DNA of 64,000 nt from Nocardioides sp. SR21 (lineage in GTDB: Bacteria; Actinomycetota; Actinomycetes; Propionibacteriales; Nocardioidaceae), in contig NZ_JAKWJR010000003.1 in NCBI RefSeq assembly GCF_022761125.1, positions 1-64,000 of the forward strand. Reading direction: 5' to 3'. A program made the position numbers and the translations under genes. Under the pieces are notes generated by a model that did not search any database, was not told where the DNA came from, and saw only the letters and a list, made by a program, of their open reading frames with translations. Shown here one piece after another: positions 6,787 to 17,715 of this stretch; the stretch's first letter is position 1; each line of letters starts with the position of its first letter.

Positions 6787-8850
6787 TCAGTGGAACGTCC
6801 CGAGGCCCTCGCGCTCGAGCAGCATCGTGAGTCCGCCGTTCCAGAAGGAGAACCCGGCGCCGGTGATCATCGCCAGGTCGAGGTCCGCAGCCGCAGCCAC
6901 GACGCCCTCGTCGAGCATCCGGCGGGCCTCGTCGGCCAGGCCGGTGAGGACGCGGGTGCGCACCTCGGCGGGCTCGAGCACGACCGGGTTCGCCGGCTGC
7001 TCCAGCATCGCCACGACCTCGGGGTCGAGGCTGCCGTCGAAGCCGTAGTACGACGCCTTGCGGGCGGCGACCACGCGCTCGAGGGCGGGGGAGACGTAGA
7101 ACCGGTCCGGGAAGGCGCGGTGCAGCGTCTCGTTGTTGTGCAGCGCGATGGCCGGGCCGACCAGCGAGAGCAGCACGAACGGCGGCATCGGGGCGACGCC
7201 CGCGAAGGCACCGTCGACGACCGTGACCGGCGTACCCTCGTCGACGATCTTCCCGACCTCGCCCATGAAGCGGCCGAGCAGCCGGTTCACGATGAACGAC
7301 GGGCTGTCCTTGACCAGGATCGTGGTCTTCTTCAGCGCCTTGCCGGTCGCGAACGCGGTGGCCAGGGTGGCGTCGTCGGTCTGCTCGCCCTTGACGATCT
7401 CCAGCAGCGGCATGACCGCGACCGGGTTGAAGAAGTGGAAGCCGACGACCCGCTCGGGGTGCTCGAGGTCGGCGGCCATCTCGGTGATCGACAGCGACGA
7501 GGTGTTGGTCGCGAGCACGCACTCCGGCGACACGGCCTTCTCGACGTCGGCGAACACCGACTTCTTGACCGACATCTCCTCGAACACGGCCTCGATCACG
7601 AAGTCCGCGCCGGCGAAGCCCTCGGCCTTGTCGACCGCGCCGGAGACCAGGGCCTTGTGGCGGTTGGCCTTGTCGTTGCTGATCCGGCCCTTGGCGAGCA
7701 GCTTGTCGATCTCGTCGTGCACGTAGGCCACGCCCTTGTCGACGCGCTCCTGGTCGAGGTCGGTGATGACGACGGGCACCTCGAGGCGGCGCACGAACAG
7801 CAGCGCCATCTGCGAGGCCATCAGGCCGGCGCCGACGATGCCGACCTTGGTCACCGGACGGGCCAGCGACCGGTCCGGCGCGCCGGCGGGCCGCTTGGCG
7901 CGCTTCTGCACCAGGTCGAACGCGTACAGCGACGCGATCAGCTCCGGGGTGCGCGACATGGCGTCGAGCGCGTCGTCCTCGGCGGCGAAGCCCTCGTCGC
8001 GGGTCGCGGTCTTGGCGAGCGCGATCAGCTCGACGGCCTTGCGGGCGGCCGGGCTGGCGGTGCCGGTCTTGGCCTGCACCAGCGCCTCGGCCCGCGCGAC
8101 GGCGGCGTCCCACGACTCGCCACGGTCGACCTGCGGTCGCTCGACGACGATCTCGCCGCGAAGCACCGCGGACGCCCAGAGCAGCGACTGCTCCAGGTAG
8201 TCGGCGCCCGAGAACACCGCGTCGGCCAGGCCGATCTCGTACGCCGCGGCGCCGTTCAGCGTCTTGCCGTTGTTGAGCGGGTTCTCGAGGATCACGGTCA
8301 CGGCCTTGTCGGCACCGAGCAGGTTCGGCACGAGGTACGCGCCGCCCCAGCCGGGGACCAGGCCGAGCATGACCTCGGGCAGGCCGAGCGCGGGCGCGCT
8401 GTCCATGACGGTCCGGTAGCTGCAGTGCAGCGCGACCTCGAGGCCGCCGCCGAGGGCGAGACCGTTGATGAAGCCGAACGACGGCTTGTTCTCCCCGAGC
8501 TTGCGGAACACCGCGTGGCCGAGCTCGGCCACCACGCGCACGGCGTCCGGTCCGCCGCCCGAGATCGACGTCAGGTCGGCGCCGGCCGCGAGGATGAACG
8601 GCTTGCCGGTGACGCCGATCGAGCCGATCTCGTCGTCGGCGAGCGCGGTGTCGATCGCCTCGTTCAGCGCGAGCAGCGAGCGCGGGCCGAAGGTGTTCGG
8701 CTTGGTGTGGTCCTCGCCGTTGTCGAGGGTGATCAGGCCCATCACGCCCGCGCCGCCCGGCAGGGTGACCTTGCGGAGGTGGGCCCGGGTGACGCGCTCG
8801 GCGTCGGAGGAGATCTCCTGAGCGCGGGTCAGCAGGTTCTCGATGGCCAT
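6787..8850 (-). CDS. fadB: FadB-type enoyl-CoA hydratase / 3-hydroxyacyl-CoA dehydrogenase
   Basis: The 687-residue bifunctional protein has an N-terminal crotonase domain (about 1-190; GKPFILAAGADL oxyanion region and LGGGLEVALHCSYR) and a C-terminal dehydrogenase part (NAD fold starting VGIVGAGLMASQMA, then the HFFNPVAVMPLLEIV catalytic segment with its His, and FIVNRLL). Together they hydrate trans-2-enoyl-CoA and oxidise the 3-hydroxy product, steps 2 and 3 of beta-oxidation. The ATG at 8850 overlaps the TGA of the thiolase gene (ATGA), so FadA and FadB are coupled and probably form the trifunctional complex. Length is close to actinobacterial FadB (about 700-720). Cytoplasmic. The gene ends in a strong hairpin. 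Confidence 0.93.
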   Translation of the reverse strand: MAIENLLTRAQEISSDAERVTRAHLRKVTLPGGAGVMGLITLDNGEDHTKPNTFGPRSLLALNEAIDTALADDEIGSIGVTGKPFILAAGADLTSISGGGPDAVRVVAELGHAVFRKLGENKPSFGFINGLALGGGLEVALHCSYRTVMDSAPALGLPEVMLGLVPGWGGAYLVPNLLGADKAVTVILENPLNNGKTLNGAAAYEIGLADAVFSGADYLEQSLLWASAVLRGEIVVERPQVDRGESWDAAVARAEALVQAKTGTASPAARKAVELIALAKTATRDEGFAAEDDALDAMSRTPELIASLYAFDLVQKRAKRPAGAPDRSLARPVTKVGIVGAGLMASQMALLFVRRLEVPVVITDLDQERVDKGVAYVHDEIDKLLAKGRISNDKANRHKALVSGAVDKAEGFAGADFVIEAVFEEMSVKKSVFADVEKAVSPECVLATNTSSLSITEMAADLEHPERVVGFHFFNPVAVMPLLEIVKGEQTDDATLATAFATGKALKKTTILVKDSPSFIVNRLLGRFMGEVGKIVDEGTPVTVVDGAFAGVAPMPPFVLLSLVGPAIALHNNETLHRAFPDRFYVSPALERVVAARKASYYGFDGSLDPEVVAMLEQPANPVVLEPAEVRTRVLTGLADEARRMLDEGVVAAAADLDLAMITGAGFSFWNGGLTMLLEREGLGTFH

Positions 8851-10064
8851 CACGCGCCCACCTTCTTGTCGGACTCGGCGTTCCAGTTCGGGTTCTCCCA
8901 GATGACGGTGCCGCCCATGCCGATGCCGATGCACATGGTGGTGAGGCCGTAGCGGACCTCCGGGTGCTCCTCGAAGGAGCGCGCCAGCTGGGTCATCAGC
9001 CGCACGCCGGACGACGCCAGCGGGTGACCCATCGCGATCGCGCCGCCGTACGGGTTCACCCGCGCGTCGTCGTCGGCGATGCCGAAGTGCTCGAGGAACG
9101 CCAGCACCTGGACGGCGAACGCCTCGTTGACCTCGAACGCGCCGATGTCGTCGATCGTGAGGCCGGCCTGCTTGAGGGCCTTCTCGGTCGCCGGGATCGG
9201 GCCGGCGCCCATGACCTCGGGCTCGACACCGACGAAGGAGAACGACACCAGCCGCATCCTGACCGGCAGGCCGAGCTCGCGGGCGGTCTCCTCGTCGGCG
9301 AGCAGGGCGGCGGTCGCGCCGTCGTTGATGCCGGCGGCGTTGCCCGCGGTCACCTTGCCGTGCGGGCGGAACGGCGTCTTCAGCGCGGCAAGCGACTCGA
9401 GCGTGGTGCCCGGGCGCATCGGCTCGTCGGTGGTCGCGAGGCCCCAGCCCTCCTCGGCGGAGCGGGTGGCGACGGGCACGAGGTCGGGCTGGATCTTGCC
9501 GGCGTCGTACGCCGCGGCGGTCTTCTCCTGGGAGCGGACGGCATACGCGTCGACCCGCTCCTTGGTGATCGTCGGGTAGCGGTCGTGCAGGTTCTCGGCG
9601 GTCTTGCCCATCACGAGCGCGTCGGGGTCGACGAGCCGCTCGGACAGGATCCGCGGGTTCGGGTCGACGCCCTCACCCATCGGGTGGCGGCCCATGTGCT
9701 CGACGCCGCCGGCGATCGCGACGTCGTACGCACCGAAGGCGATGCCGGACGCGGTCGTGGTGACCGCGGTCATCGCGCCGGCGCACATCCGGTCGATCGC
9801 GAAGCCGGGGACGCTCTGGGGGAGGCCCGAGAGCAGTGCGGCGGTGCGGCCGATGGTCAGGCCCTGGTCGCCGATCTGGGTGGTGGCGGCGACGGCCACC
9901 TCGTCGACCCGTTCGGGCGGCAGCGACGGGTTGCGTCGCATCAGCTCGCGGATGCACTTGATGACGAGGTCGTCGGCGCGGGTCTCGGCGTACTGTCCCT
10001 TGGCCTTGCCGAAGGGGGTGCGCACGCCGTCGACGAAGACGACTTCTCGCGACTGTCGGGGCAC
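8850..10064 (-). CDS. fadA: FadA-type acetyl-CoA acyltransferase (thiolase)
   Basis: This 404-residue thiolase has the acylated cysteine in DRMCAGAMTAV, the His of NPYGGAIAMGHPLASSG and the second cysteine in LTTMCIGIGMGGT. It cleaves 3-ketoacyl-CoA with CoA in the last beta-oxidation step. The GTG at 10064 was chosen because TAGGAG sits 6-7 bases upstream and the protein then starts PRQSREVVFVDGVRTPFG, as thiolases do; the upstream in-frame ATG adds 18 residues with no homology pattern. First gene of a two-gene operon with fadB, as in mycobacterial fadA-fadB. A 16-base palindrome overlapping the predicted -10 probably controls it. Confidence 0.93.
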   Translation of the reverse strand: MPRQSREVVFVDGVRTPFGKAKGQYAETRADDLVIKCIRELMRRNPSLPPERVDEVAVAATTQIGDQGLTIGRTAALLSGLPQSVPGFAIDRMCAGAMTAVTTTASGIAFGAYDVAIAGGVEHMGRHPMGEGVDPNPRILSERLVDPDALVMGKTAENLHDRYPTITKERVDAYAVRSQEKTAAAYDAGKIQPDLVPVATRSAEEGWGLATTDEPMRPGTTLESLAALKTPFRPHGKVTAGNAAGINDGATAALLADEETARELGLPVRMRLVSFSFVGVEPEVMGAGPIPATEKALKQAGLTIDDIGAFEVNEAFAVQVLAFLEHFGIADDDARVNPYGGAIAMGHPLASSGVRLMTQLARSFEEHPEVRYGLTTMCIGIGMGGTVIWENPNWNAESDKKVGA

Positions 10065-10098
10065 GGGGTCTCCTAGCGGGTGATGATGGTCCGCCGAA

Positions 10099-10116
10099 AG
10101 GTTACCCCTGGGTAAC
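10099..10116 (-). promoter_or_regulatory. fadAB promoter -10 and inverted-repeat operator
   Basis: GTTACCC-CT-GGGTAAC (10101-10116) is a perfect 7+7 inverted repeat with a 2-base centre. On the minus strand TAACCT (10104-10099) fits a -10 hexamer within its left arm, placing a bound repressor over the promoter, about 35-52 bases before the fadA start. The symmetry suits a TetR-family fatty-acid regulator; which one is not known. Confidence 0.65.
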
Positions 10117-10166
10117 AATGGGGACCACGTCGCGGGGTGTGCGTCCGATCACGGCGCCTCGGCCTC

Positions 10167-10172
10167 TATCGT
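10167..10172 (+). promoter_or_regulatory. -10 hexamer TATCGT of a leaderless promoter
   Basis: TATCGT ends 6 bases before the GTG at 10179, and no ribosome binding site is seen. This supports that GTG as the PAC2 start. Confidence 0.5.
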
Positions 10173-10178
10173 GAGCGC

Positions 10179-11111
10179 GTGACCTCTGACCCCCGGCTCG
10201 TCCACATCGTCGACGACGTCCCCGCGCTGGACGGCCGCAGCGACAGCGAGCTGACGATGGTCGTGGTGCTCGACGGATTCCTGGACGCCGGCAACGCCGC
10301 CGCCCGCGCCGCGCAGCACCTCGTGGACGCCTCCGACGCGTCGGTGGTCGCGACGTTCGACGTCGACCAGTTCCACGACTACCGCGCCCGCAGGCCCCCG
10401 ATGTCGTTCGTGCGCGACCACTACGAGGCGTACGACGCGCCGCGCCTGGTGGTCCGGCTGCTGGCCGACGCCGCCGGCGCGCCGTTCCTGCTGCTGCAGG
10501 GCCCCGAGCCCGACAACCGCTGGGAGGCGTTCTGCCGGGCGGTGCTCGAGGTCGTCGAGCGGTTCGGCGTCACCCGGGTCGTCGGCATGGGCGCCGTACC
10601 CATGGCGGTGCCGCACACGCGACCGATCGCGATCACCCACCACGCCAACCAGCCCGAGCTGCTGACCGGCGAGAGCCCGTGGCGCGGCGAGCTGCGCGTC
10701 CCGAGCAGTGCCCAGGCACTGCTGGAGGTGCGGCTCGGGGAGTGGGGGCACCCGGCGATGGGGTTCGTGGCGCACATCCCGCACTACCTCGCCCAGATGG
10801 ACTACCCCCAGGCGTCGGCCGCGCTGCTCGAGCAGGTCGAGATCGCCGGGCGGCTGATGGTCGACCTCTCCGGGCTGCGCGCCGAGGCCGAGGACCGCGA
10901 GGCCGAGATCACCCGCTACCTCTCCACGAACGAGGAGATCGCCGACGTGGTCGCCGCGCTGGAGCGGCAGTACGACGCGTTCGAGCGCGCCGAGGAGGAG
11001 GGCTCCAGCCTCCTCGCCGCGGACCAGCCGCTCCCCACCGGCGAGGAGATCGGCCAGCAGTTCGAGCAGTTCCTCGCCGGGCTGGACGGGCCGAACGAGG
11101 ACGAGAGCTGA
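10179..11111 (+). CDS. PAC2 (proteasome assembly chaperone-like) family protein
   Basis: The 310-residue product fits the actinobacterial PAC2 family: MVVVLDGFLDAGNAA near the start, FDVDQFHDYRARRP, LLLQGPEPDNRWEAF, and GMGAVPMAVPHTRP. Eukaryotic PAC2 chaperones proteasome assembly; bacterial members are soluble and their job is unsettled. The C-terminal ~60 residues (EDREAEITRYLSTNEEIADV ... FEQFLAGL) form an acidic helical tail typical of this group. The GTG at 10179 was preferred over the upstream ATG at 10137 because of the leaderless promoter spacing. Its TGA overlaps the ATG of the first thioesterase by one base, so it heads a three-gene operon with two TesB enzymes. Confidence 0.85.
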   Translation: MTSDPRLVHIVDDVPALDGRSDSELTMVVVLDGFLDAGNAAARAAQHLVDASDASVVATFDVDQFHDYRARRPPMSFVRDHYEAYDAPRLVVRLLADAAGAPFLLLQGPEPDNRWEAFCRAVLEVVERFGVTRVVGMGAVPMAVPHTRPIAITHHANQPELLTGESPWRGELRVPSSAQALLEVRLGEWGHPAMGFVAHIPHYLAQMDYPQASAALLEQVEIAGRLMVDLSGLRAEAEDREAEITRYLSTNEEIADVVAALERQYDAFERAEEEGSSLLAADQPLPTGEEIGQQFEQFLAGLDGPNEDES

Positions 11112-11941
11112 TGCCCCGCAACGCCGACGAGCTGGTCGCGCTGCTCGACCTGGAGACGATCGACGACGACCTGTTCCGGGGTCAGCAGATGCCGACCACC
11201 CGGCCGATCGTGTTCGGCGGGCAGGTCGCGGCGCAGGCACTGGTGGCCGCGTCGCGGACCGTCGACCCGTCGTACTCCGTGCACTCGCTGCACTCGTACT
11301 TCCTGCAGCCCGGCGACCCGACGGTGCCGACGATCTACGACGTCGAGAACCTCCGCGACGGGCGGTCGTTCCTCACCCGCCGCGTGATCGCGCAGCAGCA
11401 CGGGCGGCCGATCTACGCGCAGACGCTGAACTTCCACGTCCACGAGACCGGCCTCGAGCACCAGGAGTCGATGCCGTCCGTACCGGCCCCGGAGGACGCC
11501 CGACCGGTCAACCGCGGCGCTCTCGACGAGGAGCACGCGGACCAGTGGGACGTCGCCGAGATCCGGGCGATCGACACGCTGGAGGACGACCCGGCGCACC
11601 CGGGCCGGCAGCGCGTCTGGCTGCGGGTCTCGTCCGAGCTGCCCGACGACCCGTTCTGGCACACCGCGGCGTTCACGTACCTCTCCGACATGACGCTGAT
11701 GGGCGCCGCCCTCTCTGCGCACGGTCAGAGCTTCTCGTCGGGCAAGGTCTTCCTGGCCTCGCTCGACCACACGGTCTGGTTCCACCGGCCGTTCAAGGCC
11801 GACGACTGGTGGCTCTACGACCAGCACTCGCCGGCCGCGTCCGGCGGCCGCGGGCTGGTGCTCGCGAACGTCTTCAGCCGGTCCGGCGAGCTCGTGGCGT
11901 CGGTCGCCCAGGAGGCCGTGATGCGAAAGGTCCGTTCGTGA
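11111..11941 (+). CDS. tesB: acyl-CoA thioesterase II (TesB), copy 1
   Basis: The 276-residue protein has the double hot-dog TesB layout: DLFRGQQ and VFGGQVAAQAL in the first half, RRVIAQQHGRPI, then SLDHTVWFHRPFKADDWWLY in the second, which carries the catalytic Asp. It hydrolyses acyl-CoA to free fatty acid and CoA in the cytoplasm. The start ATG overlaps the PAC2 stop (TGATG), and its own stop overlaps the GTG of a second TesB. Its closest relative in the window is that neighbour, with shared VHSLHSYFL-type and RDGRSF-type blocks, so the pair arose by tandem duplication. Confidence 0.92.
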   Translation: MPRNADELVALLDLETIDDDLFRGQQMPTTRPIVFGGQVAAQALVAASRTVDPSYSVHSLHSYFLQPGDPTVPTIYDVENLRDGRSFLTRRVIAQQHGRPIYAQTLNFHVHETGLEHQESMPSVPAPEDARPVNRGALDEEHADQWDVAEIRAIDTLEDDPAHPGRQRVWLRVSSELPDDPFWHTAAFTYLSDMTLMGAALSAHGQSFSSGKVFLASLDHTVWFHRPFKADDWWLYDQHSPAASGGRGLVLANVFSRSGELVASVAQEAVMRKVRS

Positions 11942-12816
11942 ACCCCACCGAGGAGCTCGTCGACCTGCTCGACCTCGAAGAGCTCGACAAGGACCTGTTC
12001 CGCGGGCGCCAGCCGGCGAGCGTGCGCGCCCGCGTGTACGGCGGCCAGGTCGCCGCGCAGGCGCTGGTGGCCGCCGTGCGCACCGTGCCGACGGAGTTCT
12101 CGCTGCACTCGCTGCACTCGTACTTCCTGCGCGGCGGCGACTACAGCGTGCCGATCGTGTACGACGTCGAGCGGCCGCGCGACGGGCGCTCGTTCGTGAC
12201 CCGGCGCGTCGTCGCCCGGCAGCACGGCCGGCCGATCTACTACCAGACGCTGAACTTCCAGAGGCCCGAGGAGGGCTGGGAGCACCAGGACGAGATGCCG
12301 GCCGTCGGCGCGCCGGAGTCCGGCTTCGACCTGGTCGAGGTGATGCGCAAGGGCGGCAACGCCGAGGCCGACGCGCTCGGCAAGGAGTGGGGGGCCCTCG
12401 ACGTACGGTGGCTGGGCAACACGCGCTTCGGGCTCGAGCCCGACGAGGGCCACGTGTCGCAGGCGCGGATGTGGGTGCGGCTGCGCGAGGGGCTCGGCGA
12501 CGACCCGCTGCTGCACACCGCGGCGTTCACCTACGCCTCGGACGTCAGCCTGCTCGGCTCGACGCTCGCCGTCCACGGCGGCAACCCGGCGAAGACCCAG
12601 ATGGCCTCGCTCGACCACACCATCTGGTTCCACAAGCCGTTCCGCGCCGACGAGTGGTGGCTCTACGACCAGTGGTCGCCGTCCGCCCAGGGCGCCCGCG
12701 GCCTGGCGTTCGGCCGGATCTTCACCCAGGACGGCACCCTCGTCGCCACGGTCGCCCAGGAGGGCCTGATCCGTCAGCGCAACGACCACTACGAAGGCCC
12801 CGGCACCCAGGGCTGA
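11938..12816 (+). CDS. tesB: acyl-CoA thioesterase II (TesB), copy 2
   Basis: This 292-residue paralogue starts at a GTG overlapping the previous stop by four bases (GTGA). It keeps DLFRGRQ, VYGGQVAAQAL, RRVVARQHGRPIYYQTLNFQ and SLDHTIWFHKPFRADEWWLY. Relative to copy 1 it has a longer middle section (VEVMRKGGNAEADALGKEWG) before the second hot-dog domain, which may change acyl-chain preference. It likely hydrolyses acyl-CoAs in the cytoplasm. It ends 7 bases from the convergent MaoC-type dehydratase gene, and a short palindrome spans the junction. Confidence 0.92.
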   Translation: MNPTEELVDLLDLEELDKDLFRGRQPASVRARVYGGQVAAQALVAAVRTVPTEFSLHSLHSYFLRGGDYSVPIVYDVERPRDGRSFVTRRVVARQHGRPIYYQTLNFQRPEEGWEHQDEMPAVGAPESGFDLVEVMRKGGNAEADALGKEWGALDVRWLGNTRFGLEPDEGHVSQARMWVRLREGLGDDPLLHTAAFTYASDVSLLGSTLAVHGGNPAKTQMASLDHTIWFHKPFRADEWWLYDQWSPSAQGARGLAFGRIFTQDGTLVATVAQEGLIRQRNDHYEGPGTQG

Positions 12817-12832
12817 CCACGTTTCAACGTGG
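12817..12832. terminator. short palindrome at a convergent junction
   Basis: CCACGTTTCAACGTGG is a 7+7 inverted repeat with a 2-base centre; as RNA it would form a 6-pair stem with a 4-base loop. It begins right after the tesB stop and contains the stop codon of the opposing htdX-like gene. A small bidirectional terminator is the simplest reading. Confidence 0.5.
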
Positions 12833-13633
12833 GGTCGAGGTCGCTCCGGCGAGGTGGGGGGCGCCGGACCTCGGGTTGGTGAGGGCGAAGGCCCAGCCGT
12901 CGTCCACGCGGGACGTGGAGAACGTGACGGTGCCGGGGAGCAGGACGGGCTTCTTGAAGGCGACCTCGACGGTGACGGCGTCGGGCAGCCGGTTCTCCAG
13001 GGCGCCGACGCAGCGGGCCATCGACCACATGCCGTGCGCGATCTGGCGCGGGAAGCCGAAGGCCTTGGCGGTCAGCGGGTAGAGGTGGATCGGGTTCCGG
13101 TCGCCGGAGACGCCGGCGTACTTCCGGCCGAGGTCGGCGGGCAGCTTCCAGTCGGTGCCGCGTGAGGTCACGTCGGGGAACGACGTGCCGGTGCCAGGGC
13201 CGTCACCGTGGCCACGGCGCAGGAACGTCGAGGTCTCCTCCCAGACCAGCTCCGCGCGCGAGTGCACGGTCGTGACCATGTCGAAGACCTGCCCCTTCGC
13301 GTGCGGGCGCAGGTTCGCGGGGCGGGCGGTGACCTGCAGCTGCTCGTCGAGCCCGATCGGGCGATGCTGCGTGATGGCGTTCTCCAGGTGCACGGTCCCG
13401 ATCGCGGGGAACGGGAACGACCCGTCGGCCATGATCTCGAGGTGCAGGCCGAACGCCAGCAGGTGCGGGTACGGCAGCGGCAACGTGTCCTTGCGAGGGA
13501 ACCCGCACAGCGAGGCGTACGACGCCACGTGCCGCGCATCGATCGGTACGTCGTGGCGCACCCGCGACACGTCCGGCAGCTCGGAGCCCGGGTTGAGCTT
13601 GGGCAGCGCGGCCCTGACCAGCAGCGGGATCAT
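12824..13633 (-). CDS. htdX: HtdX-like MaoC-family 3-hydroxyacyl dehydratase
   Basis: The 269-residue protein has two hot-dog halves; the second contains the hydratase-2 signature, seen as KYAGVSGDRNPIHLYPLTAKAFG with the catalytic Asp and His, then IAHGMWSMARC. It should interconvert 3-hydroxyacyl- and trans-2-enoyl thioesters. Order and strand (htdX-fabG4 facing away from fadA2) match the mycobacterial Rv0241c-Rv0242c-Rv0243 block, which supports the symbol. Its ATG overlaps the FabG4 TGA, so the two are coupled and could act in sequence on the same acyl chain. An upstream start at 13711 would lie inside fabG4 and was rejected. Confidence 0.85.
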   Translation of the reverse strand: MIPLLVRAALPKLNPGSELPDVSRVRHDVPIDARHVASYASLCGFPRKDTLPLPYPHLLAFGLHLEIMADGSFPFPAIGTVHLENAITQHRPIGLDEQLQVTARPANLRPHAKGQVFDMVTTVHSRAELVWEETSTFLRRGHGDGPGTGTSFPDVTSRGTDWKLPADLGRKYAGVSGDRNPIHLYPLTAKAFGFPRQIAHGMWSMARCVGALENRLPDAVTVEVAFKKPVLLPGTVTFSTSRVDDGWAFALTNPRSGAPHLAGATSTPR

Positions 13634-14967
13634 CACGCCCCCAACATCATCTGGCCGCAGACGCGGACCACGTTGCCGTTGACCGCGGTCGAGCCGGGGC
13701 TGGCGAACCACGCGATCGCCTCCGCGACGTCGACCGGGAGCCCGCCCTGCGCCATCGCGTTGAGGCGCTGGCCGACCTCGCGGGTCGCGAACGGCACGGC
13801 GGCGGTCATCTGCGTGATGATGAAGCCCGGCGCGACCGCGTTGATCGTGATCCCGTTGCTGAGCTCGTCGGCGAGCGAGTCGACCAGGCCGATCACGCCG
13901 GCCTTGGAGGCGGCGTAGTTCGTCTGCCCGACGTTGCCCGCGATGCCGGCGATCGACGCGACGCCGATGATCGAGCCGCCCTTGTTGACCACGCCCTGCT
14001 CGAGGAGCTCACGGGTGATCCGCTCCGGGGCGGTCAGGTTCACCGCGATGACGGAGTCCCAACGGTCCTCGGCCATGTTCATCAGCCGCTTGTCGCGGGT
14101 GATGCCCGCGTTGTGCACGACCACGTCGACGCCGCCGTGCTGGGTCGTGAGGTGGTGCGCGATCCGCTGCGGCGCGTCCTTGGCGGTGATGTCGAGCACC
14201 AGGTGGTCGCCGTCCAGCTCGCGCATCACGGCCTGCAGCTCGCTCGCGGCCTGCGCCACGTCGACGCCGACGACGGTCGCGCCGTCGCGGTGCAGGACCC
14301 GTGCGATCTGCTCGCCGATGCCGCGGCTGGCGCCGGTCACGACCGCGACCTTGCCGTCGAGCGGGCGGATCCAGTCCGCGACCTTGCCGGGCTTCGCCGC
14401 GCCGTGCGCGCCGATCCGGACGACCTGCCCGGAGACGTACGCGGACTTGGGGGAGAGCAGGAACGCCAGCGTGCTGGCGACCGACCCCTCGGACCCCTCG
14501 GCGACGTACACGAGCTGGGAGGTGCCGCCGCGGCCGATCTCCTTGCCGAGGCTGCGGGTGAAGCCCTCGAGCGCGCGCTGCGCGACCCGCTCGCCTCCGG
14601 CGACCTGTTCGGGCGGAGTGCCGATCACGACCACGCGCGGGCAGGGCGCCAGGCTGCGCAGCAGCGGCGTGAAGAAGTCGCGGAGCTCGACCAGCTGCTC
14701 CGACGTCGTCAGGCCGGTCGCATCGAACACCAGCCCCTTGTACGTCGACTCCGCATCGGTCGATGCGGTCGCGGCGACACCGAGCGTGCCGAGCACCCCG
14801 ACCAACGAGTCGGCGAGCCGGCCGCGACCGCCGACCGCGACCGTGCCGTCGACCAGCGGCGCGCCCTCGGCGTACCGCTCGAGCCGGGCGGGCTGGGGGA
14901 GGCCGAGCAGCGCGGCCACCTGCTTGCCGATCGCGGAGGACGTGAAGCCCTGGTAGAAGTCGTTCAT
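13633..14967 (-). CDS. fabG4: FabG4-like high-molecular-weight 3-oxoacyl reductase
   Basis: The protein has 444 residues from the ATG at 14967 (NDFYQGFTSSAIGKQVA), close to the ~450 of mycobacterial FabG4. An N-terminal flavodoxin-like domain without a cofactor motif (about 1-190) precedes a complete SDR domain: TGASRGIGEQIA, HNAGIT and the catalytic YAASKAG. FabG4-type enzymes use NADH to reduce 3-oxoacyl-CoA, unlike the small NADPH FabG. The gene is transcribed away from fadA2 across a 97-base divergent region and is coupled to the dehydratase behind it. Reductase and dehydratase together suggest a chain-elongation or reverse-beta-oxidation role with FadA2. Confidence 0.9.
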   Translation of the reverse strand: MNDFYQGFTSSAIGKQVAALLGLPQPARLERYAEGAPLVDGTVAVGGRGRLADSLVGVLGTLGVAATASTDAESTYKGLVFDATGLTTSEQLVELRDFFTPLLRSLAPCPRVVVIGTPPEQVAGGERVAQRALEGFTRSLGKEIGRGGTSQLVYVAEGSEGSVASTLAFLLSPKSAYVSGQVVRIGAHGAAKPGKVADWIRPLDGKVAVVTGASRGIGEQIARVLHRDGATVVGVDVAQAASELQAVMRELDGDHLVLDITAKDAPQRIAHHLTTQHGGVDVVVHNAGITRDKRLMNMAEDRWDSVIAVNLTAPERITRELLEQGVVNKGGSIIGVASIAGIAGNVGQTNYAASKAGVIGLVDSLADELSNGITINAVAPGFIITQMTAAVPFATREVGQRLNAMAQGGLPVDVAEAIAWFASPGSTAVNGNVVRVCGQMMLGA

Positions 14968-14984
14968 GGCGATATTGCAACTCT

Positions 14985-14997
14985 CTGTGTAACTCAG
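14985..14997. promoter_or_regulatory. near-palindrome in the fabG4/fadA2 divergent promoter
   Basis: CTGTGTAACTCAG is palindromic except for one position pair. Read on the minus strand, the wider stretch also holds a direct repeat GAGTTACA ... GAGTTGCA with 12-base spacing. Either could be the operator for the divergent htdX-fabG4 / fadA2 genes; the binding protein is unknown. Confidence 0.4.
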
Positions 14998-15064
14998 TGT
15001 CCACATTTCGTGATCTGGCCCTCATCGCGTTTCTCCCGAGGGCCGCTCGGGCAAGGATGGCGCC

Positions 15065-17708
<2,644 letters not shown>

Positions 17709-17715
17709 CCGGGCG

